Shown piece after piece: positions 1-9,796 of a stretch of DNA of 61,666 nt. Both the position numbers and the translations under genes were made by a program. Positions within the stretch are counted from its first letter, which is position 1, and each line of letters opens with the position of its first letter. This stretch comes from Hyphomonadaceae bacterium. Lineage in GTDB: Bacteria; Pseudomonadota; Alphaproteobacteria; Caulobacterales; Hyphomonadaceae. The stretch spans positions 1 to 61,666 of the forward strand of contig JAUYPV010000133.1 of the NCBI GenBank assembly GCA_030697555.1. The letters are read 5' to 3'. The notes beneath the pieces were generated by a model, which made no database searches, was not told the origin of the DNA, and was given only the letters and a program-made list of their open reading frames with translations.

Positions 1-550
1 ATCCGTCCTGACGCGGATCGTGGCGCTGAACCCGATCCACTTCGAGTTCGCAGCCGCTGAAGGCCTGCTCTCCGGCTCCGGCGGACCGCGCCTCAATGGC
101 GACGAACAGGTTGCGATGAAGCTCGAAGGCGAGAGCGATTATGCCCACACGGGCAAGCTCGACTTCCTCGACAACGCCATCGACCCCTCGACCGGCACGA
201 TCCGCGGCCGTGCCGTGTTCGCGAACGACGACGGCAGCTTCACGCCTGGCCAATATGGCCGCCTGCGTGTGCTGACGCCGGCGACACAGAACTCGTTGCT
301 GGTGCCTGAAAAAGCCATCAGCTCGGACCAGTCGCGCAAATACGTGCTGGTCGTAAACGCGGACAACGTCGTGGAATACCGCGGTGTCACGCTCGGCCAG
401 TCACACGGCGACCTTCGCGTCGTCCAGGACGGCCTCAAGGGCGATGAGCGCGTGGTCGTCAACGGCCTGCAGCGCGCCTTCCCCGGCGCGCCTGTAACGC
501 CGGAGCCCGTGACCTCGCAGGCCGCGGCCTCCTCCCCCCACCCGGGCTGA
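1..550 (+). CDS. RND efflux periplasmic adaptor subunit, C-terminal part (5' end outside window)
   Basis: The frame is open from the window edge to the TGA at 548-550 and gives about 182 residues. The first residues (LTRIVALNPIHFEF) match the membrane-proximal beta-barrel region of AcrA/MexE-type membrane fusion proteins, followed by the GTIRGRAVFANDDGSFTPGQYGRLRV segment (split here only by reading) that is typical of the family, and a Pro/Ala-rich C-terminus. These proteins link an inner-membrane RND pump to an outer-membrane channel. The gene lies 64 bases ahead of the pump gene on the same strand, so the two form an operon. The N-terminal lipid or signal region and any regulator are outside the window. 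Family assignment is firm; substrate unknown. Confidence 0.9.
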   Translation, partial: SVLTRIVALNPIHFEFAAAEGLLSGSGGPRLNGDEQVAMKLEGESDYAHTGKLDFLDNAIDPSTGTIRGRAVFANDDGSFTPGQYGRLRVLTPATQNSLLVPEKAISSDQSRKYVLVVNADNVVEYRGVTLGQSHGDLRVVQDGLKGDERVVVNGLQRAFPGAPVTPEPVTSQAAASSPHPG

Positions 551-614
551 AGACCAGCCGGGGCGAGACATAACCAGGGCCGACAAGAGCCCGACAAAAC
601 GAAACGGCACTCCC

Positions 615-3600
615 ATGCGCCTGTCACGCTTCTTCATCGATCGCCCCATCTTTGCGATCGTGCTCTCAGTCATCATCACGCTCGCGGGCCTGATGTCGAT
701 GAGGTCCCTGCCTCTCTCGGAATATCCCGAGATCGTGCCGCCGACGATCCAGGTGACCGCGGTCTATCCGGGCGCGAGCCCGGAGACGATCGCGGAAACC
801 GTCGCTGCGCCGCTGGAGCAGGCGCTCAACGGCATCGAGAACATGATGTACGTCACCTCGCAGTCGACGGCGGACGGACGCCTGGCGGTGGCGGTGACGT
901 TCCAGCTCGGCACCGATCTCGATAATGCGCAGGTGCAGGTGCAGAACCGCGTCGCGACGGCGGAAGCCCGGCTGCCCGAAGAAGTGCGCCGCATCGGCGT
1001 TACGGTGGCCAAGACCAGCCCGAACATCATGATGGTCGTGCACATGGTCTCGCCGGACGAGCGCTATGACCAGATCTATGTTTCCAACTACACGACGCTG
1101 AAGGTGAAGGATGAGCTGACCCGCCTCGGCGGCGTCGGCGACGTCATCGTTTTCGGCGCGCGTGACTACGCCATGCGCATCTGGCTCGACCCCGAGAAGA
1201 TCGCGACCCGCGGCCTCACCGCGGGCGATGTGCTTGCCGGCCTGCGCCGCCAGAACATCCAGGTGGCGGCCGGATCCGTCGGCCAGGCGCCCCAACCGAC
1301 CAACATCCCCTTCGAAATGACGATCGAGGCGCCGGGCCGCCTGGTCGACGCTGAAACCTTCGGCGAGGTGGTTGTCGCCACCGGCGCGAACGGCCAGCTC
1401 GTCCGCGTCCGCGATGTCGGCCGCGTCGAACTCGGCGCGCAGGACTACGCCTCCGACGCCTATCTGTTCGGCAAGCCCGCCGTCGCCATCGGCATCTTCC
1501 AGCGCCCGGGCAGCAACACGCTCGACACGGCGGACCAGGTCAAGGCGACCATGGACCGCCTGGCGAAAGATTTCCCGCAGGGCCTGGAATACCAGGTCGT
1601 CTACAACCCTACCGAGTTCGTCGCCTTCTCGATTTCCGAAGTCCAGAAGACGCTGCTTGAGGCGGTCGTCCTGGTCGTGCTCGTGGTGTTCCTGTTCCTC
1701 CAGAACATCCGTGCAGCGATCATTCCCGTTCTGGCCATCCCAGTCTCCATCCTCGGCGCTTTCGCGGTACTGCTGGCAACGGGAGGATCGATCAACACGC
1801 TATCGCTGTTCGGGCTCGTCCTCGCCATCGGCATCGTGGTCGACGACGCGATCGTCGTTGTCGAGAATGTCGAGCGTAACATCGAGCGCGGCCTGTCGCC
1901 CAAGGAAGCTGCGCGTGTCTCGATGGACGAGGTCGGCGCGGCCCTAATCGCCATCGCTCTCGTGCTGACGGCGGTGTTCCTGCCCGTCGCGCTGATCGGC
2001 GGCGTCGCCGGCCGATTCTACCAGCAGTTCGCGATCACCATCGCGACCGCGACCCTGATCTCGGCCTTCGTCTCACTAACACTCTCCCCCGCCCTTTGCG
2101 CCGTGATGCTGAAACCGCATGGCCAGCGCGAAGCGCCCAAGGCCTGGCAGAAACCGCTGTTCATCTTCTTCGGCGGCTTCAACGCGGGCTTCGAATGGCT
2201 GTCCAACAAGTACGGCCAGCTCACGAAACGCGCGGTGCGCTATGGCCTGATCGTTGTCGTGCTCTATGTTGGCCTGCTGACCCTCACGGGCGGGTTGCTG
2301 ATGGCGTCGCCCAAAGGCTTCATCCCGGAAATGGACCGCGGCTACGGCTTCATCGCCATTCAGCTCCCGCAAGGCGCCACTACGCAGCGCACTCGGGAAG
2401 TTATGCTCGACGTCTCAAAGCGCCTGCTTGAGGTCGAGGGCGTCGAAAGCGACCCGGGCTTCGTCGGCTTCCAGGCCATCACCAACACGCAGGCCAGCAA
2501 CGCCGCGACTGTCTTCTTCGGCTTCAAGCCCTTCGAGGAACGCGGCAAGACGCACCGCACCGCCAAGGCGATCCTCAACGACGTGCGCACCGCCGTGGCG
2601 CCAATCCAGGACGCTTTCATCATGGTGGTCGGCCCGCCAGCCGTCGATGGCATCGGCACGGGGTCTGGCGTCAAGATGATGATCCAGGACCGCGAAGGCC
2701 GCGGCTATGGCGAACTCGCCAATGCGACCATGGGCATGATGATGGCCGCCAACCAGACGCCCGGCGTCGCCGGCGCCTTCACGCTCTACGAAGCGGCCAC
2801 TCCGCGCGTGAAACTCGAGATCGACCGCGACAAGGCCGAGGCGCTGCGCGTGCCGGTCTCCGAAGTGAACTCGGCGCTCGAAGTCTATCTCGGCTCGGCC
2901 TACGTCAACGACTTCAACTATCTGGGCCGTACCTTCCGCGTCACCGCGCAGGCGGACAGCCAGTTCCGTGAGTCGATCGACGACATCGGCCGACTTTGGG
3001 TGCGCAATGTCGAGGGCGAGATGATCCCGCTGTCGGCCGTGGTTCGCACCAGCGAAGGCGCGGGTCCGTCGCGCGTGCCGCGCTACAACCTCTTTCCGGC
3101 AGCCGAACTCAACGCCGAAGCCGCGCCCGGAACATCTTCAAGCCAGCTCATCGCCAAGATGGAGGATCTCGCCGCCAAGACGCTGCCCGAGGGCATCTCG
3201 TACCAGTGGACGGAACTGGCCCACATCGAGAAGACGGAATCCGGCGGCGTGCTGGGCGTCTTCCTGTTGGCGGCGCTATTCGTCTTCCTCGTGCTCGCCG
3301 CGCAGTATGAGAGCCTGACGCTGCCCTTCTCGATCATCATGGTCGTGCCGATGTCGATCCTCGGCGCCATCACGGCGGTTATGCTGCGGGGAATGGACGT
3401 GAACATCCTGACGCAGATCGCCCTGATCGTGCTGGTCGGCCTCGCGGCCAAGAACTCGATCCTGATCGTGGAATTCGCCCGCCAGCTCGAGGACAGCGAG
3501 CACCTCTCGCCTGAAGCTGCCGTGACGAAGTCCGCACTGCAGCGCCTGCGTCCGATCCTGATGACGTCGCTCGCCTTCATCCTGGGCGTGACGCCTCTGG

Positions 3601-3794
3601 CCTTCGCCCACGGCGCGGGTGCCGAGCAGCGTATCGCCATCGGCACCGCGGTGTTTGGCGGGATGATCGGCGTCACCATCATCGGCCTGATGTTGACCCC
3701 GGCATTCTACGTGCTGTGGCGCCGGCTGGCCCTGCTGGCCTTCGGAAGACCGAAGGGGGAAACCCCGGCCGCAATTCCAGTGGAGCGGTCATAG
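615..3794 (+). CDS. RND-family (HAE1) multidrug efflux inner-membrane permease
   Basis: 1059 residues, the normal length for AcrB/MexF pumps. The N-terminus (FFIDRPIFAIVLSVI) is the classic first transmembrane helix of HAE1 transporters. The proton-relay aspartates are present at about D410-D411 in the GLVLAIGIVVDDAIVVVENV helix, and the LVGLAAKNSILIVEFA helix carries the conserved lysine. Two large periplasmic loops separate two sets of six helices. The protein uses the proton gradient to expel hydrophobic compounds through an adaptor (the preceding gene) and an outer-membrane factor that is not in this window. No outer-membrane gene follows, so it must be supplied from elsewhere or lie upstream. 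Sequence resembles MexF more than AcrB, by impression only. Confidence 0.97.
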   Translation: MRLSRFFIDRPIFAIVLSVIITLAGLMSMRSLPLSEYPEIVPPTIQVTAVYPGASPETIAETVAAPLEQALNGIENMMYVTSQSTADGRLAVAVTFQLGTDLDNAQVQVQNRVATAEARLPEEVRRIGVTVAKTSPNIMMVVHMVSPDERYDQIYVSNYTTLKVKDELTRLGGVGDVIVFGARDYAMRIWLDPEKIATRGLTAGDVLAGLRRQNIQVAAGSVGQAPQPTNIPFEMTIEAPGRLVDAETFGEVVVATGANGQLVRVRDVGRVELGAQDYASDAYLFGKPAVAIGIFQRPGSNTLDTADQVKATMDRLAKDFPQGLEYQVVYNPTEFVAFSISEVQKTLLEAVVLVVLVVFLFLQNIRAAIIPVLAIPVSILGAFAVLLATGGSINTLSLFGLVLAIGIVVDDAIVVVENVERNIERGLSPKEAARVSMDEVGAALIAIALVLTAVFLPVALIGGVAGRFYQQFAITIATATLISAFVSLTLSPALCAVMLKPHGQREAPKAWQKPLFIFFGGFNAGFEWLSNKYGQLTKRAVRYGLIVVVLYVGLLTLTGGLLMASPKGFIPEMDRGYGFIAIQLPQGATTQRTREVMLDVSKRLLEVEGVESDPGFVGFQAITNTQASNAATVFFGFKPFEERGKTHRTAKAILNDVRTAVAPIQDAFIMVVGPPAVDGIGTGSGVKMMIQDREGRGYGELANATMGMMMAANQTPGVAGAFTLYEAATPRVKLEIDRDKAEALRVPVSEVNSALEVYLGSAYVNDFNYLGRTFRVTAQADSQFRESIDDIGRLWVRNVEGEMIPLSAVVRTSEGAGPSRVPRYNLFPAAELNAEAAPGTSSSQLIAKMEDLAAKTLPEGISYQWTELAHIEKTESGGVLGVFLLAALFVFLVLAAQYESLTLPFSIIMVVPMSILGAITAVMLRGMDVNILTQIALIVLVGLAAKNSILIVEFARQLEDSEHLSPEAAVTKSALQRLRPILMTSLAFILGVTPLAFAHGAGAEQRIAIGTAVFGGMIGVTIIGLMLTPAFYVLWRRLALLAFGRPKGETPAAIPVERS

Positions 3795-3874
3795 CCTCTG
3801 GCGCTGGCCGGTCCGGGTTTAGACACCGCCTGGACCGGCCCGCGCCAAAAGCACAGAATCTGGGCCTCCGGCGT

Positions 3875-3904
3875 TTGACAGCCCCTGCCTCACACGTCTA
3901 TATG
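3875..3904 (+). promoter_or_regulatory. Candidate sigma-70 promoter of rplU-rpmA
   Basis: A perfect TTGACA at 3875-3880 is followed after 17-18 bases by CTATAT/TATATG at 3898-3904. It stands about 80 bases before the rplU start in the 187-base gap after the RND pump gene, which is where a ribosomal-protein promoter would be expected. Confidence 0.65.
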
Positions 3905-3981
3905 CGCGCTCCCTGCCTGCAGCCACCTGCGGGCAGCAATGGCTTTGGCCGTAGGGCCTCTGAAAAATAAAGAGAATTCCG

Positions 3982-4461
3982 ATGTTCGCGGTCATCAAGA
4001 CGGGCGGAAAACAGTACAAGGTCGCCGCCGACCAGGAGATCGTCATCGAGAAGCTCGAGGGCGATGCCGGCGACACGCTGGTCTTTGGCGAAGTGCTGAT
4101 GATCGGCGATGGCGACAAGGTCGACATCGGCGCCCCGGCTCTCAAGGGCGCGCAGGTCATGGGTGAAGTGGTGGAACAGCGCCGCAGCGCGAAGGTCATC
4201 ACCTTCAAGAAGAAGCCCCGGAACACGTATCGCCGCAAACTCGGCCACCGCCAGCAGCAGACGGTGATCCGCATCACCGAGATCCTCGCCAAAGGCGGCG
4301 GCGTCGCCAAGAAGAGCGACCGGAAGCCGGAGCCGAAAGCCGAAGCGAAGCCAGTGCCCAAGGCGAAAGCCAAGGCCGCTCGGAAGGCGCAAGCTGTCGT
4401 GAAGCCGGCTGCGAAGAAGCCGGCCGCCAAGAAAGCCCCGGCCAAGAAGTCCAAGAAGTAG
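3982..4461 (+). CDS. rplU: 50S ribosomal protein bL21
   Basis: Residues 1-103 are a complete bL21 (start MFAVIKTGGKQYKV; the conserved KKKPRNTYRRKLGHRQ region binds 23S rRNA). It is followed by a tail of about 55 residues made almost only of Lys, Ala, Pro and Glu, giving 159 residues against about 103 in Escherichia coli. Such basic tails are common in alphaproteobacterial L21. AAAGAGAA lies just before the ATG. rpmA follows after 64 bases, the universal arrangement. Confidence 0.98.
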   Translation: MFAVIKTGGKQYKVAADQEIVIEKLEGDAGDTLVFGEVLMIGDGDKVDIGAPALKGAQVMGEVVEQRRSAKVITFKKKPRNTYRRKLGHRQQQTVIRITEILAKGGGVAKKSDRKPEPKAEAKPVPKAKAKAARKAQAVVKPAAKKPAAKKAPAKKSKK

Positions 4462-4525
4462 AATTCGGCCGCAAGGCCAGCCAAACATCGCGGCCCAGGC
4501 CGCGAGAGACTAAGAGGAGGCTCTC

Positions 4526-4798
4526 ATGGCCCACAAGAAAGCCGGCGGGTCTACGCGCAACGGCCGTGACTCGAACTCGAAACGCCTCGGCGTGAAGCGC
4601 TTCGGCGGTGAAGATGTCCTTGCTGGCAACATCATCGTCCGCCAGCGCGGCACGCAGTTCCACCCGGGCAAGAACACCGGGATCGGCCGTGACCACACCA
4701 TCTACGCCACCGAAACCGGCAAGGTCACGTTCCGCGAAGGCGCCAAGGGCCGCATGACGATCTCGATCGTACCGGCGGACGAAAAAGCGGCCAAGTAG
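4526..4798 (+). CDS. rpmA: 50S ribosomal protein bL27
   Basis: 90 residues, complete. The N-terminus [20 protein letters not shown] is the standard bL27 start, with no Firmicutes-type cleaved leader, and the core [21 protein letters not shown] is conserved. bL27 reaches into the peptidyl-transferase centre and stabilises tRNA. A strong AGGAGG lies 7 bases before the ATG. Co-transcribed with rplU, ending at the paired hairpins at 4817-4892. Confidence 0.98.
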   Translation: MAHKKAGGSTRNGRDSNSKRLGVKRFGGEDVLAGNIIVRQRGTQFHPGKNTGIGRDHTIYATETGKVTFREGAKGRMTISIVPADEKAAK

Positions 4799-4816
4799 GC
4801 GGCAGGACTCCAAGTC

Positions 4817-4892
4817 CGGACCGCCTCCCAAGGGAAGCGGTCCGAACCTGAAAGATGATCAGGGGAGGCGGATCGCCTCCCCTTCTTTATTT
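4817..4892 (+). terminator. Hairpin plus intrinsic terminator after rpmA
   Basis: Two hairpins in a row. The first pairs 4817-4824 with 4837-4844 (CGGACCGC/GCGGTCCG). The second is a perfect 9-bp stem (GGGGAGGCG at 4862-4870, loop GAT, CGCCTCCCC at 4874-4882) followed by TTCTTTATTT. The second has the form of a Rho-independent terminator. Confidence 0.85.
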
Positions 4893-4937
4893 CCTCCCCT
4901 GACCGAACACCTCCCGGACACAGGGAAGGGGAAACAA

Positions 4938-5540
4938 ATGAACCGTCTCAAGAACGACCTCGCCACTGTCCTCTCACTCGACCTGACGATCCGCACCCAG
5001 CGTCTCGTCCTCCGTCCGTTCGACGTGTCGGACGCGCGGCGCGTCTCCTATCTCGCGGGCGACTACGAGGTATCGAAGATGTGCGGACGCGTGCCTCACC
5101 CTTACCGGCTCGAGGACGCGCGCGACTGGATCGCCACCCAGTCGATCGCCGCCGATTCCGGCGAGGAGTTTCGCTTCGCCATCACGCTTCCCCGCGATGG
5201 CCTGATCGGCTCGTGCGGCGTCACCCGCGTCCATGGCCGGCCTGGCGTCTGGGAACTCGGCTACTGGTTCGGCCTGCCCTACTGGGGCTCGGGCTATGCC
5301 AGCGAAGCCGCCCTCGCCGTGATGGACTGGGCGCGCGACCAGCTCGGCGCCCGGGGCTTCACCGCCCACGTTTTCGCGGACAATCCGGGCTCCGGACGCG
5401 TCCTGCGCAAGCTAGGCTTCGGCCAGTTGGCAAGCGCGGAGCTGTTCGGACTGGCGCGCCAGCGTTCCGGCCTGGTCGAGCGTTATGAGTGGCCCGCGAA
5501 GCCGGTCACAGCTAATGATGCGGGCGAAACGGCCCACTGA
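4938..5540 (+). CDS. GNAT-family N-acetyltransferase (RimJ/RimL type)
   Basis: 200 residues. The start TIRTQRLVLRPFDVSDA is the standard opening of the Acetyltransf_3 (RimJ/RimL/SpeG-like) group. The acetyl-CoA region is seen as WELGYWFGLPYWGSGYASEA and the C-terminal NPGSGRVLRKLGF beta-bulge motif is intact. It transfers an acetyl group from acetyl-CoA to an amine; the substrate cannot be told. AGGGAAGGGG stands 8 bases before the ATG. A GNAT gene between rpmA and obgE is common in alphaproteobacteria. It ends 8 bases before the next acetyltransferase gene. Confidence 0.92.
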   Translation: MNRLKNDLATVLSLDLTIRTQRLVLRPFDVSDARRVSYLAGDYEVSKMCGRVPHPYRLEDARDWIATQSIAADSGEEFRFAITLPRDGLIGSCGVTRVHGRPGVWELGYWFGLPYWGSGYASEAALAVMDWARDQLGARGFTAHVFADNPGSGRVLRKLGFGQLASAELFGLARQRSGLVERYEWPAKPVTANDAGETAH

Positions 5541-5548
5541 ACCCAGCC

Positions 5549-6202
5549 ATGACCGAACTCGCCATCCATCCGCTGACGCCCGACCGCTGGGACGACCTAG
5601 TCGATCTCTTCGAGACGGATTCGATCACCCGGATGTGCTGGTGCATGGTGACGCGCCTCTCCGGCGCCGAGCTGCGCGAGTTCAAGCCTGCCGACCGGAA
5701 GAAGATGTTCCAGTCGCTGGTAAAACAAGGCAAAGCCCCTGGCCTCCTCGCCTACAAGGACGGGGAGGCCGTCGGCTGGGTCGCTGTCGCGCCGCGGGAC
5801 ATGACGCCGGACTGGAATCGCGGCCGCAAGTCTTCCGCCGCCGAGACCGAAGCCGACGCGAGCGATCCCGCCTGCTGGGGAGCGAGCTGCTTCTTCGTCC
5901 GCTCCGGCCACCGCAAGAAGGGTATGACAGCGGAATTGCTCGACGCCGGAATCGCCCATGCGAAGAAGGCCGGCGCCAAACGCCTCGAAGCCTGCCCCAT
6001 GTCACATGACGACAAGCGTTCCGCCGTCGGCATGTGCGTCGGTCCGCAGCGCGTATTCGAACGCGCCGGCTTCAAGACCGTGGTCGAGCGCAAGCCTGGC
6101 CGTCCGCTGATGCGGCTCGACCTCAGGACCACCTCCACCAGAAAGAAATCTGCGCCTGCGAAAAAAGCCGCGCCGAAACCAAAGAAGGCGCGCGCGCGAT
6201 GA
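5549..6202 (+). CDS. GNAT-family N-acetyltransferase with basic C-terminal tail
   Basis: 217 residues. The N-terminal half ([16 protein letters not shown]...[10 protein letters not shown]) and the centre ([37 protein letters not shown]) match GNAT proteins of the type with a Cys-rich CWC motif; the acetyl-CoA loop is RSGHRKKGM. The last 25 residues are Lys/Ala/Pro-rich, like the L21 tail in the same operon. The stop overlaps the obgE start by ATGA, so translation is coupled to obgE. Substrate unknown. Confidence 0.88.
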   Translation: MTELAIHPLTPDRWDDLVDLFETDSITRMCWCMVTRLSGAELREFKPADRKKMFQSLVKQGKAPGLLAYKDGEAVGWVAVAPRDMTPDWNRGRKSSAAETEADASDPACWGASCFFVRSGHRKKGMTAELLDAGIAHAKKAGAKRLEACPMSHDDKRSAVGMCVGPQRVFERAGFKTVVERKPGRPLMRLDLRTTSTRKKSAPAKKAAPKPKKARAR

Positions 6203-7263
6203 AGTTCCTCGACCAGTGCAAGGTCTATGTGAAGTCCGGCGGCGGCGGCGACGGCTGCGTCTCGTTCCGGCGCGAGAAGTTCATTCCGTTCGGCGGGCCT
6301 GACGGCGGCGACGGCGGCCGCGGCGGCGACGTGATCATCCAGGCAGTCGATGGCCTCAACACGCTGATCGATTTCCGCTACCTGCAGCACTACAAGGCCC
6401 AGCGCGGCGTTCACGGCATGGGCGCCAATCGCACTGGACAGGACGCGCCCACGCTGGTTCTAAAAGTGCCCGTCGGCACCCAGGTGTTCGAGGAAGACCA
6501 GGAAACGCTGATCGCCGACCTCGACAAGCTTGGCGACAAGGTGCTGCTCGCCAAGGGCGGATCAGGCGGCTGGGGCAATACGCAGTTCAAGTCATCCACC
6601 AACCAGGCGCCGCGCCGCTTCAACCCGGGCCATGACGGCGAAGAACGCTGGATCTGGCTGCGCCTCAAGCTGATCGCCGACGCCGGCCTGCTCGGCATGC
6701 CCAACGCCGGCAAATCGACCTTCCTCGCCGCCGTCAGTGCCGCGAAACCGAAAATCGCCGACTATCCCTTCACCACGCTCGTTCCCAACCTGGGCGTCGT
6801 CTCGCTAGGCATCGGCGCGAGCTTTGTGTTGGCCGACATTCCCGGCCTCATCGAGGGTGCGGCTGAAGGCGCCGGCGTCGGCACGCGCTTCCTCGGCCAC
6901 GTCGAGCGCTGCGCGGTGCTGCTGCACCTCGTCGACGGCACACAGGAAGATGTCGGAGAAGCCTATCGCGTGATCCGCGGCGAGCTGGAAAAATACGGCG
7001 GCGGCCTCGCCGACAAGCCGGAGATCGTCGCGCTCAACAAGATCGATGCGATGACGCCCGAAGAGATCAGCGAGAAAGCCAAGCAGCTCAAGAAGGCCTG
7101 CAAGCAGACACCGCTGCGCATCTCCGGCGCCTCGCAGAAGGGCGTGCCGGAGACCGTCAAGAAGCTCTATGAGATCATCTCCGAAGATCGCCGTTCGCGC
7201 CGCGAAGCGCAAATCGAAGCGGAAATGACACCAGAGGAAAAAGAGGAAGGGTGGAAGCCGTGA
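6199..7263 (+). CDS. obgE: Obg-family GTPase, ribosome assembly factor
   Basis: 354 residues. The start is the ATG at 6199 ([19 protein letters not shown]), not an upstream in-frame codon, because the glycine-rich Obg fold begins immediately. The GTPase domain carries the G1 loop GMPNAGKST near residue 166, G3 DIPGLIEGA and G4 NKID. Length equals the Obg fold plus G domain, without the extra C-terminal OCT domain of Firmicutes; a short acidic tail ends the protein. It acts in 50S maturation and the stringent response. Overlaps the preceding GNAT stop (ATGA) and proB (GTGA). Confidence 0.98.
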   Translation: MKFLDQCKVYVKSGGGGDGCVSFRREKFIPFGGPDGGDGGRGGDVIIQAVDGLNTLIDFRYLQHYKAQRGVHGMGANRTGQDAPTLVLKVPVGTQVFEEDQETLIADLDKLGDKVLLAKGGSGGWGNTQFKSSTNQAPRRFNPGHDGEERWIWLRLKLIADAGLLGMPNAGKSTFLAAVSAAKPKIADYPFTTLVPNLGVVSLGIGASFVLADIPGLIEGAAEGAGVGTRFLGHVERCAVLLHLVDGTQEDVGEAYRVIRGELEKYGGGLADKPEIVALNKIDAMTPEEISEKAKQLKKACKQTPLRISGASQKGVPETVKKLYEIISEDRRSRREAQIEAEMTPEEKEEGWKP

Positions 7264-8384
7264 GCTCCCCTCTTTCCAAAGCGCGCCGCGTCATCATCAA
7301 GGTCGGTTCGTCCCTCCTGATCGACCAGGAAACTGGCCATCCCCACACCGCGCGCTTCGCCATGCTCGCCGCCGACGCCGCGAAGCTGCGCGCCGAAGGC
7401 AAATCCATCGTCATCGTCTCATCCGGCGCCGTCGCCCTGGGTCGCCGCGCACTAGGACTGAAAGTCGGCAAGCTGCGCCTCGAAGAAAAGCAGGCCGCCG
7501 CCGCAGCCGGCCAGCCAAAACTCATGCGAGCGTGGGAAGACGCGCTGGCCAAGCACAACGCACCGGTCGCCCAGGCCCTCGTCACCCTCTACGACACCGA
7601 ACAGCGGCGCCGCTGGCTCAACGCTCGCGCTACTCTGGAAACGCTGCTGGAGCGCGGCGCCATTCCGATCGTCAACGAGAACGACACCGTTGCCACCGAA
7701 GAGATCCGCTATGGCGACAATGACCGCCTCGCCGCCCGCGTCGCCCAGATGCTCAGCGCCGACGTGCTGGTGTTGCTCTCCGACATCGACGGCCTCTACG
7801 ACGCCGACCCGCGCAGCAACCCCCGCGCGGTCCACATCCCTGAAGTGCGCCGTCTCACGCCAGAACACATCGCCATGGCCGGCGGCGCCAATACGGCGGC
7901 AGGCGTAGGCTCCGGAGGCATGGCGACCAAGCTCGACGCTGCCCGCATCGCCATGACGGCCGGCTGCGCCACCGCCATCACCCTCGGCGACCAGCCCGGC
8001 GGACCGCTCTCCGCGATCGCGCAGGGCGCCCGCGCCACCTGGTTCATCCCGGAGATCACTCCCGAGACCGCGCGCAAGCAATGGCTTGCCGGCGCGCTAC
8101 GCCCCACCGGTTCCGTCCGTGTCGATGCAGGCGCGGCCAAGGCCCTCAAGTCCGGCAAGTCGCTCCTTGCGGCAGGCGTCACCGCCGTCTCAGGCCGCTT
8201 CGAGCGCGGAGATGCGGTCGATGTCATCGATCCCGATGGCGCGGCCGTCGCGCGTGGAGTGTCGGCCTATTCTTCGGAAGACGCCACCAAGCTGATCGGC
8301 AGGAAGTCCGACCAGTTCGAAGCGATCCTCGGCTATCGCGGCCGCCCCGCCCTCATCCATGTCGACGACATGGTGCTGGTCTAG
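7260..8384 (+). CDS. proB: Glutamate 5-kinase
   Basis: 374 residues from the GTG at 7260, which overlaps the obgE stop as GTGA and has AGGAAGG at a good distance; a GTG at 7251 lies only one base after that site. The amino-acid-kinase domain starts [10 protein letters not shown] and has the [12 protein letters not shown] loop, VNENDTV and [14 protein letters not shown]-terminal PUA domain covers about residues 270-370. It phosphorylates glutamate, the first step of proline synthesis. Its partner proA is 4.9 kb away, separated by an accessory block. Confidence 0.97.
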   Translation: MSSPLSKARRVIIKVGSSLLIDQETGHPHTARFAMLAADAAKLRAEGKSIVIVSSGAVALGRRALGLKVGKLRLEEKQAAAAAGQPKLMRAWEDALAKHNAPVAQALVTLYDTEQRRRWLNARATLETLLERGAIPIVNENDTVATEEIRYGDNDRLAARVAQMLSADVLVLLSDIDGLYDADPRSNPRAVHIPEVRRLTPEHIAMAGGANTAAGVGSGGMATKLDAARIAMTAGCATAITLGDQPGGPLSAIAQGARATWFIPEITPETARKQWLAGALRPTGSVRVDAGAAKALKSGKSLLAAGVTAVSGRFERGDAVDVIDPDGAAVARGVSAYSSEDATKLIGRKSDQFEAILGYRGRPALIHVDDMVLV

Positions 8385-8394
8385 CGCTCTCGAT

Positions 8395-9099
8395 CTAGTT
8401 GGCGGCAGGTGCAGGCGTTGCAGCCACGCGCTTCTTCGCCGTTTCCGGCGTCAGGCCATAGCCTTTGTACTCCGCCGCGGATGACGCCGCCTTCTTCAGA
8501 TCCGCATCGCTTTCCGCAGTCTTGCCTATCGCCAGCGCCGCGAGCCCACGGCCATAAAACGAGCTCGTATGATTGGGTTCAATCCTCACGGCTTCGTTGT
8601 AGTCAGCCCACGCCCGGTCCCATTTGCCCTCGCGCAGGGCGATCAGCCCGCTGGAATCCCAGACGCCGCAATTGCTGCGACTGATGTCGAGCGCAATGTC
8701 ACAAGCGCCGCGTCCGACCGCAATGTCCTTGTTCGCGACGCCACGCGTCCAGCACCGCTGGTTCTGCGACTCGAGATGGCGCGGCAGTAGCAGCGCTGCT
8801 TCGTCTGCATCCTTAATGGATGCATCATATGCCTTGATATCGAGATTGGCCGTCGAGCGGTAGAGTAGGATCATCGCCCTGTCCGCCTTCGCATCCGGCT
8901 GCGCCCGTCCCAGGGCCACGTCACAATTTTTCACGCGATCAGCCGGCTTCTGGTTGGTAGTTTCGCACTTGTCGTAGATTTCCCGATAGGTCTGCGCCTG
9001 CGCGCCGCCCGCACCAATCACCGCCGCGGCGATTGCCGTCAGTATCAGTCGTTTTATGGAAATCCCGCCCGTCGCTGCAACCGATGGCATGGAGGCCAT
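8395..9099 (-). CDS. Secreted TPR-like repeat protein (paralogue 1)
   Basis: 234 residues. A hydrophobic signal (KRLILTAIAAAVIGAGGAQAQ) follows about 15 extra residues; a start at the second Met (MPSVAATGG) is also possible. The rest is short helical repeats of the kind seen in SEL1/TPR proteins, including AWADYNEAVRIEPNHTSSFYGRGLAALAIG, which is a clear TPR unit. It has four cysteines in the repeat part. The next gene (9140-9796) is a paralogue with the same architecture. Convergent with proB, 10 bases apart. Likely a periplasmic scaffold; no catalytic motif seen. Confidence 0.8.
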   Translation of the reverse strand: MASMPSVAATGGISIKRLILTAIAAAVIGAGGAQAQTYREIYDKCETTNQKPADRVKNCDVALGRAQPDAKADRAMILLYRSTANLDIKAYDASIKDADEAALLLPRHLESQNQRCWTRGVANKDIAVGRGACDIALDISRSNCGVWDSSGLIALREGKWDRAWADYNEAVRIEPNHTSSFYGRGLAALAIGKTAESDADLKKAASSAAEYKGYGLTPETAKKRVAATPAPAAN

Positions 9100-9139
9100 G
9101 AGTCACGGCCACACGCAATATCCCTCGGCGGTGGGCTTT

Positions 9140-9796
9140 TTAGTCCGTCGCTTCCGCGCGCGCCTTGACCGAAGCCGGCGTCAGCCCGTAGCGCGTATAC
9201 TCCGCCGCCGCGCTCACCGCGCGACGCATGTCGTTATCGCCCTCTGCCGTCCGCCCCAGCGCCAGCGCGGCAAGGCCCCGGCCGTAGAGCGACATTGTCA
9301 GCGAAGAATCGAGCGCGAACGCTTCGTTGTAGTCGTCCCAAGCTTCCTGCCATTTCCCTTCGCGCAGGTTGAGCAAGCCGCGGCTGTCGTACGTGCCTGC
9401 CGCCGCCATCTTGTCGAGCGACAGGTCACAGGCGCCGCGCGCCAGCTCCAGCTCCAGCTCGCGGTTCGCCACCGCGCGCGTCCAGCAGCGCCCGTTCAGG
9501 ATGGCGGGATCGTCCGGCAGTATCCGGTCCGCCTCGTCCGAATCGGCAATAGCGCCGTCGAAATCCCCGGTTTCCAGCTTTGCGTCCGAGCGATACCAGA
9601 GCGCGTACGCTTTCACCTCCTTGTCGGCGGCCATGTCGTGCGCCTGCGTGCACGCGCCGATCCGCTCGGGCCTGGGCCGGCGCGCATCGGCGCACCGGTT
9701 CATTTTCTCGGTCCATTCAGGCGATTGCGGCTGTTGCGCCTCGGCTGCGCTCGCACCAGCACTGGTTACCGCCAATCCAATCAGTAAGAGACGCAT
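9140..9796 (-). CDS. Secreted TPR-like repeat protein (paralogue 2)
   Basis: 218 residues with a clean signal peptide (MRLLLIGLAVTSAGASAAEAQ). The C-terminal half, with YDSRGLLNLREGKWQEAWDDYNEA and SLYGRGLAALALGRTAEGD, aligns without gaps with the neighbouring paralogue; the N-terminal half also shares the order of helices and the positions of the cysteine pairs (CTQAHD/CWTRAVANRE). This pair looks like a tandem duplication that has diverged. 40 bases separate the two genes, so co-transcription is likely. Function unknown. Confidence 0.8.
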   Translation of the reverse strand: MRLLLIGLAVTSAGASAAEAQQPQSPEWTEKMNRCADARRPRPERIGACTQAHDMAADKEVKAYALWYRSDAKLETGDFDGAIADSDEADRILPDDPAILNGRCWTRAVANRELELELARGACDLSLDKMAAAGTYDSRGLLNLREGKWQEAWDDYNEAFALDSSLTMSLYGRGLAALALGRTAEGDNDMRRAVSAAAEYTRYGLTPASVKARAEATD

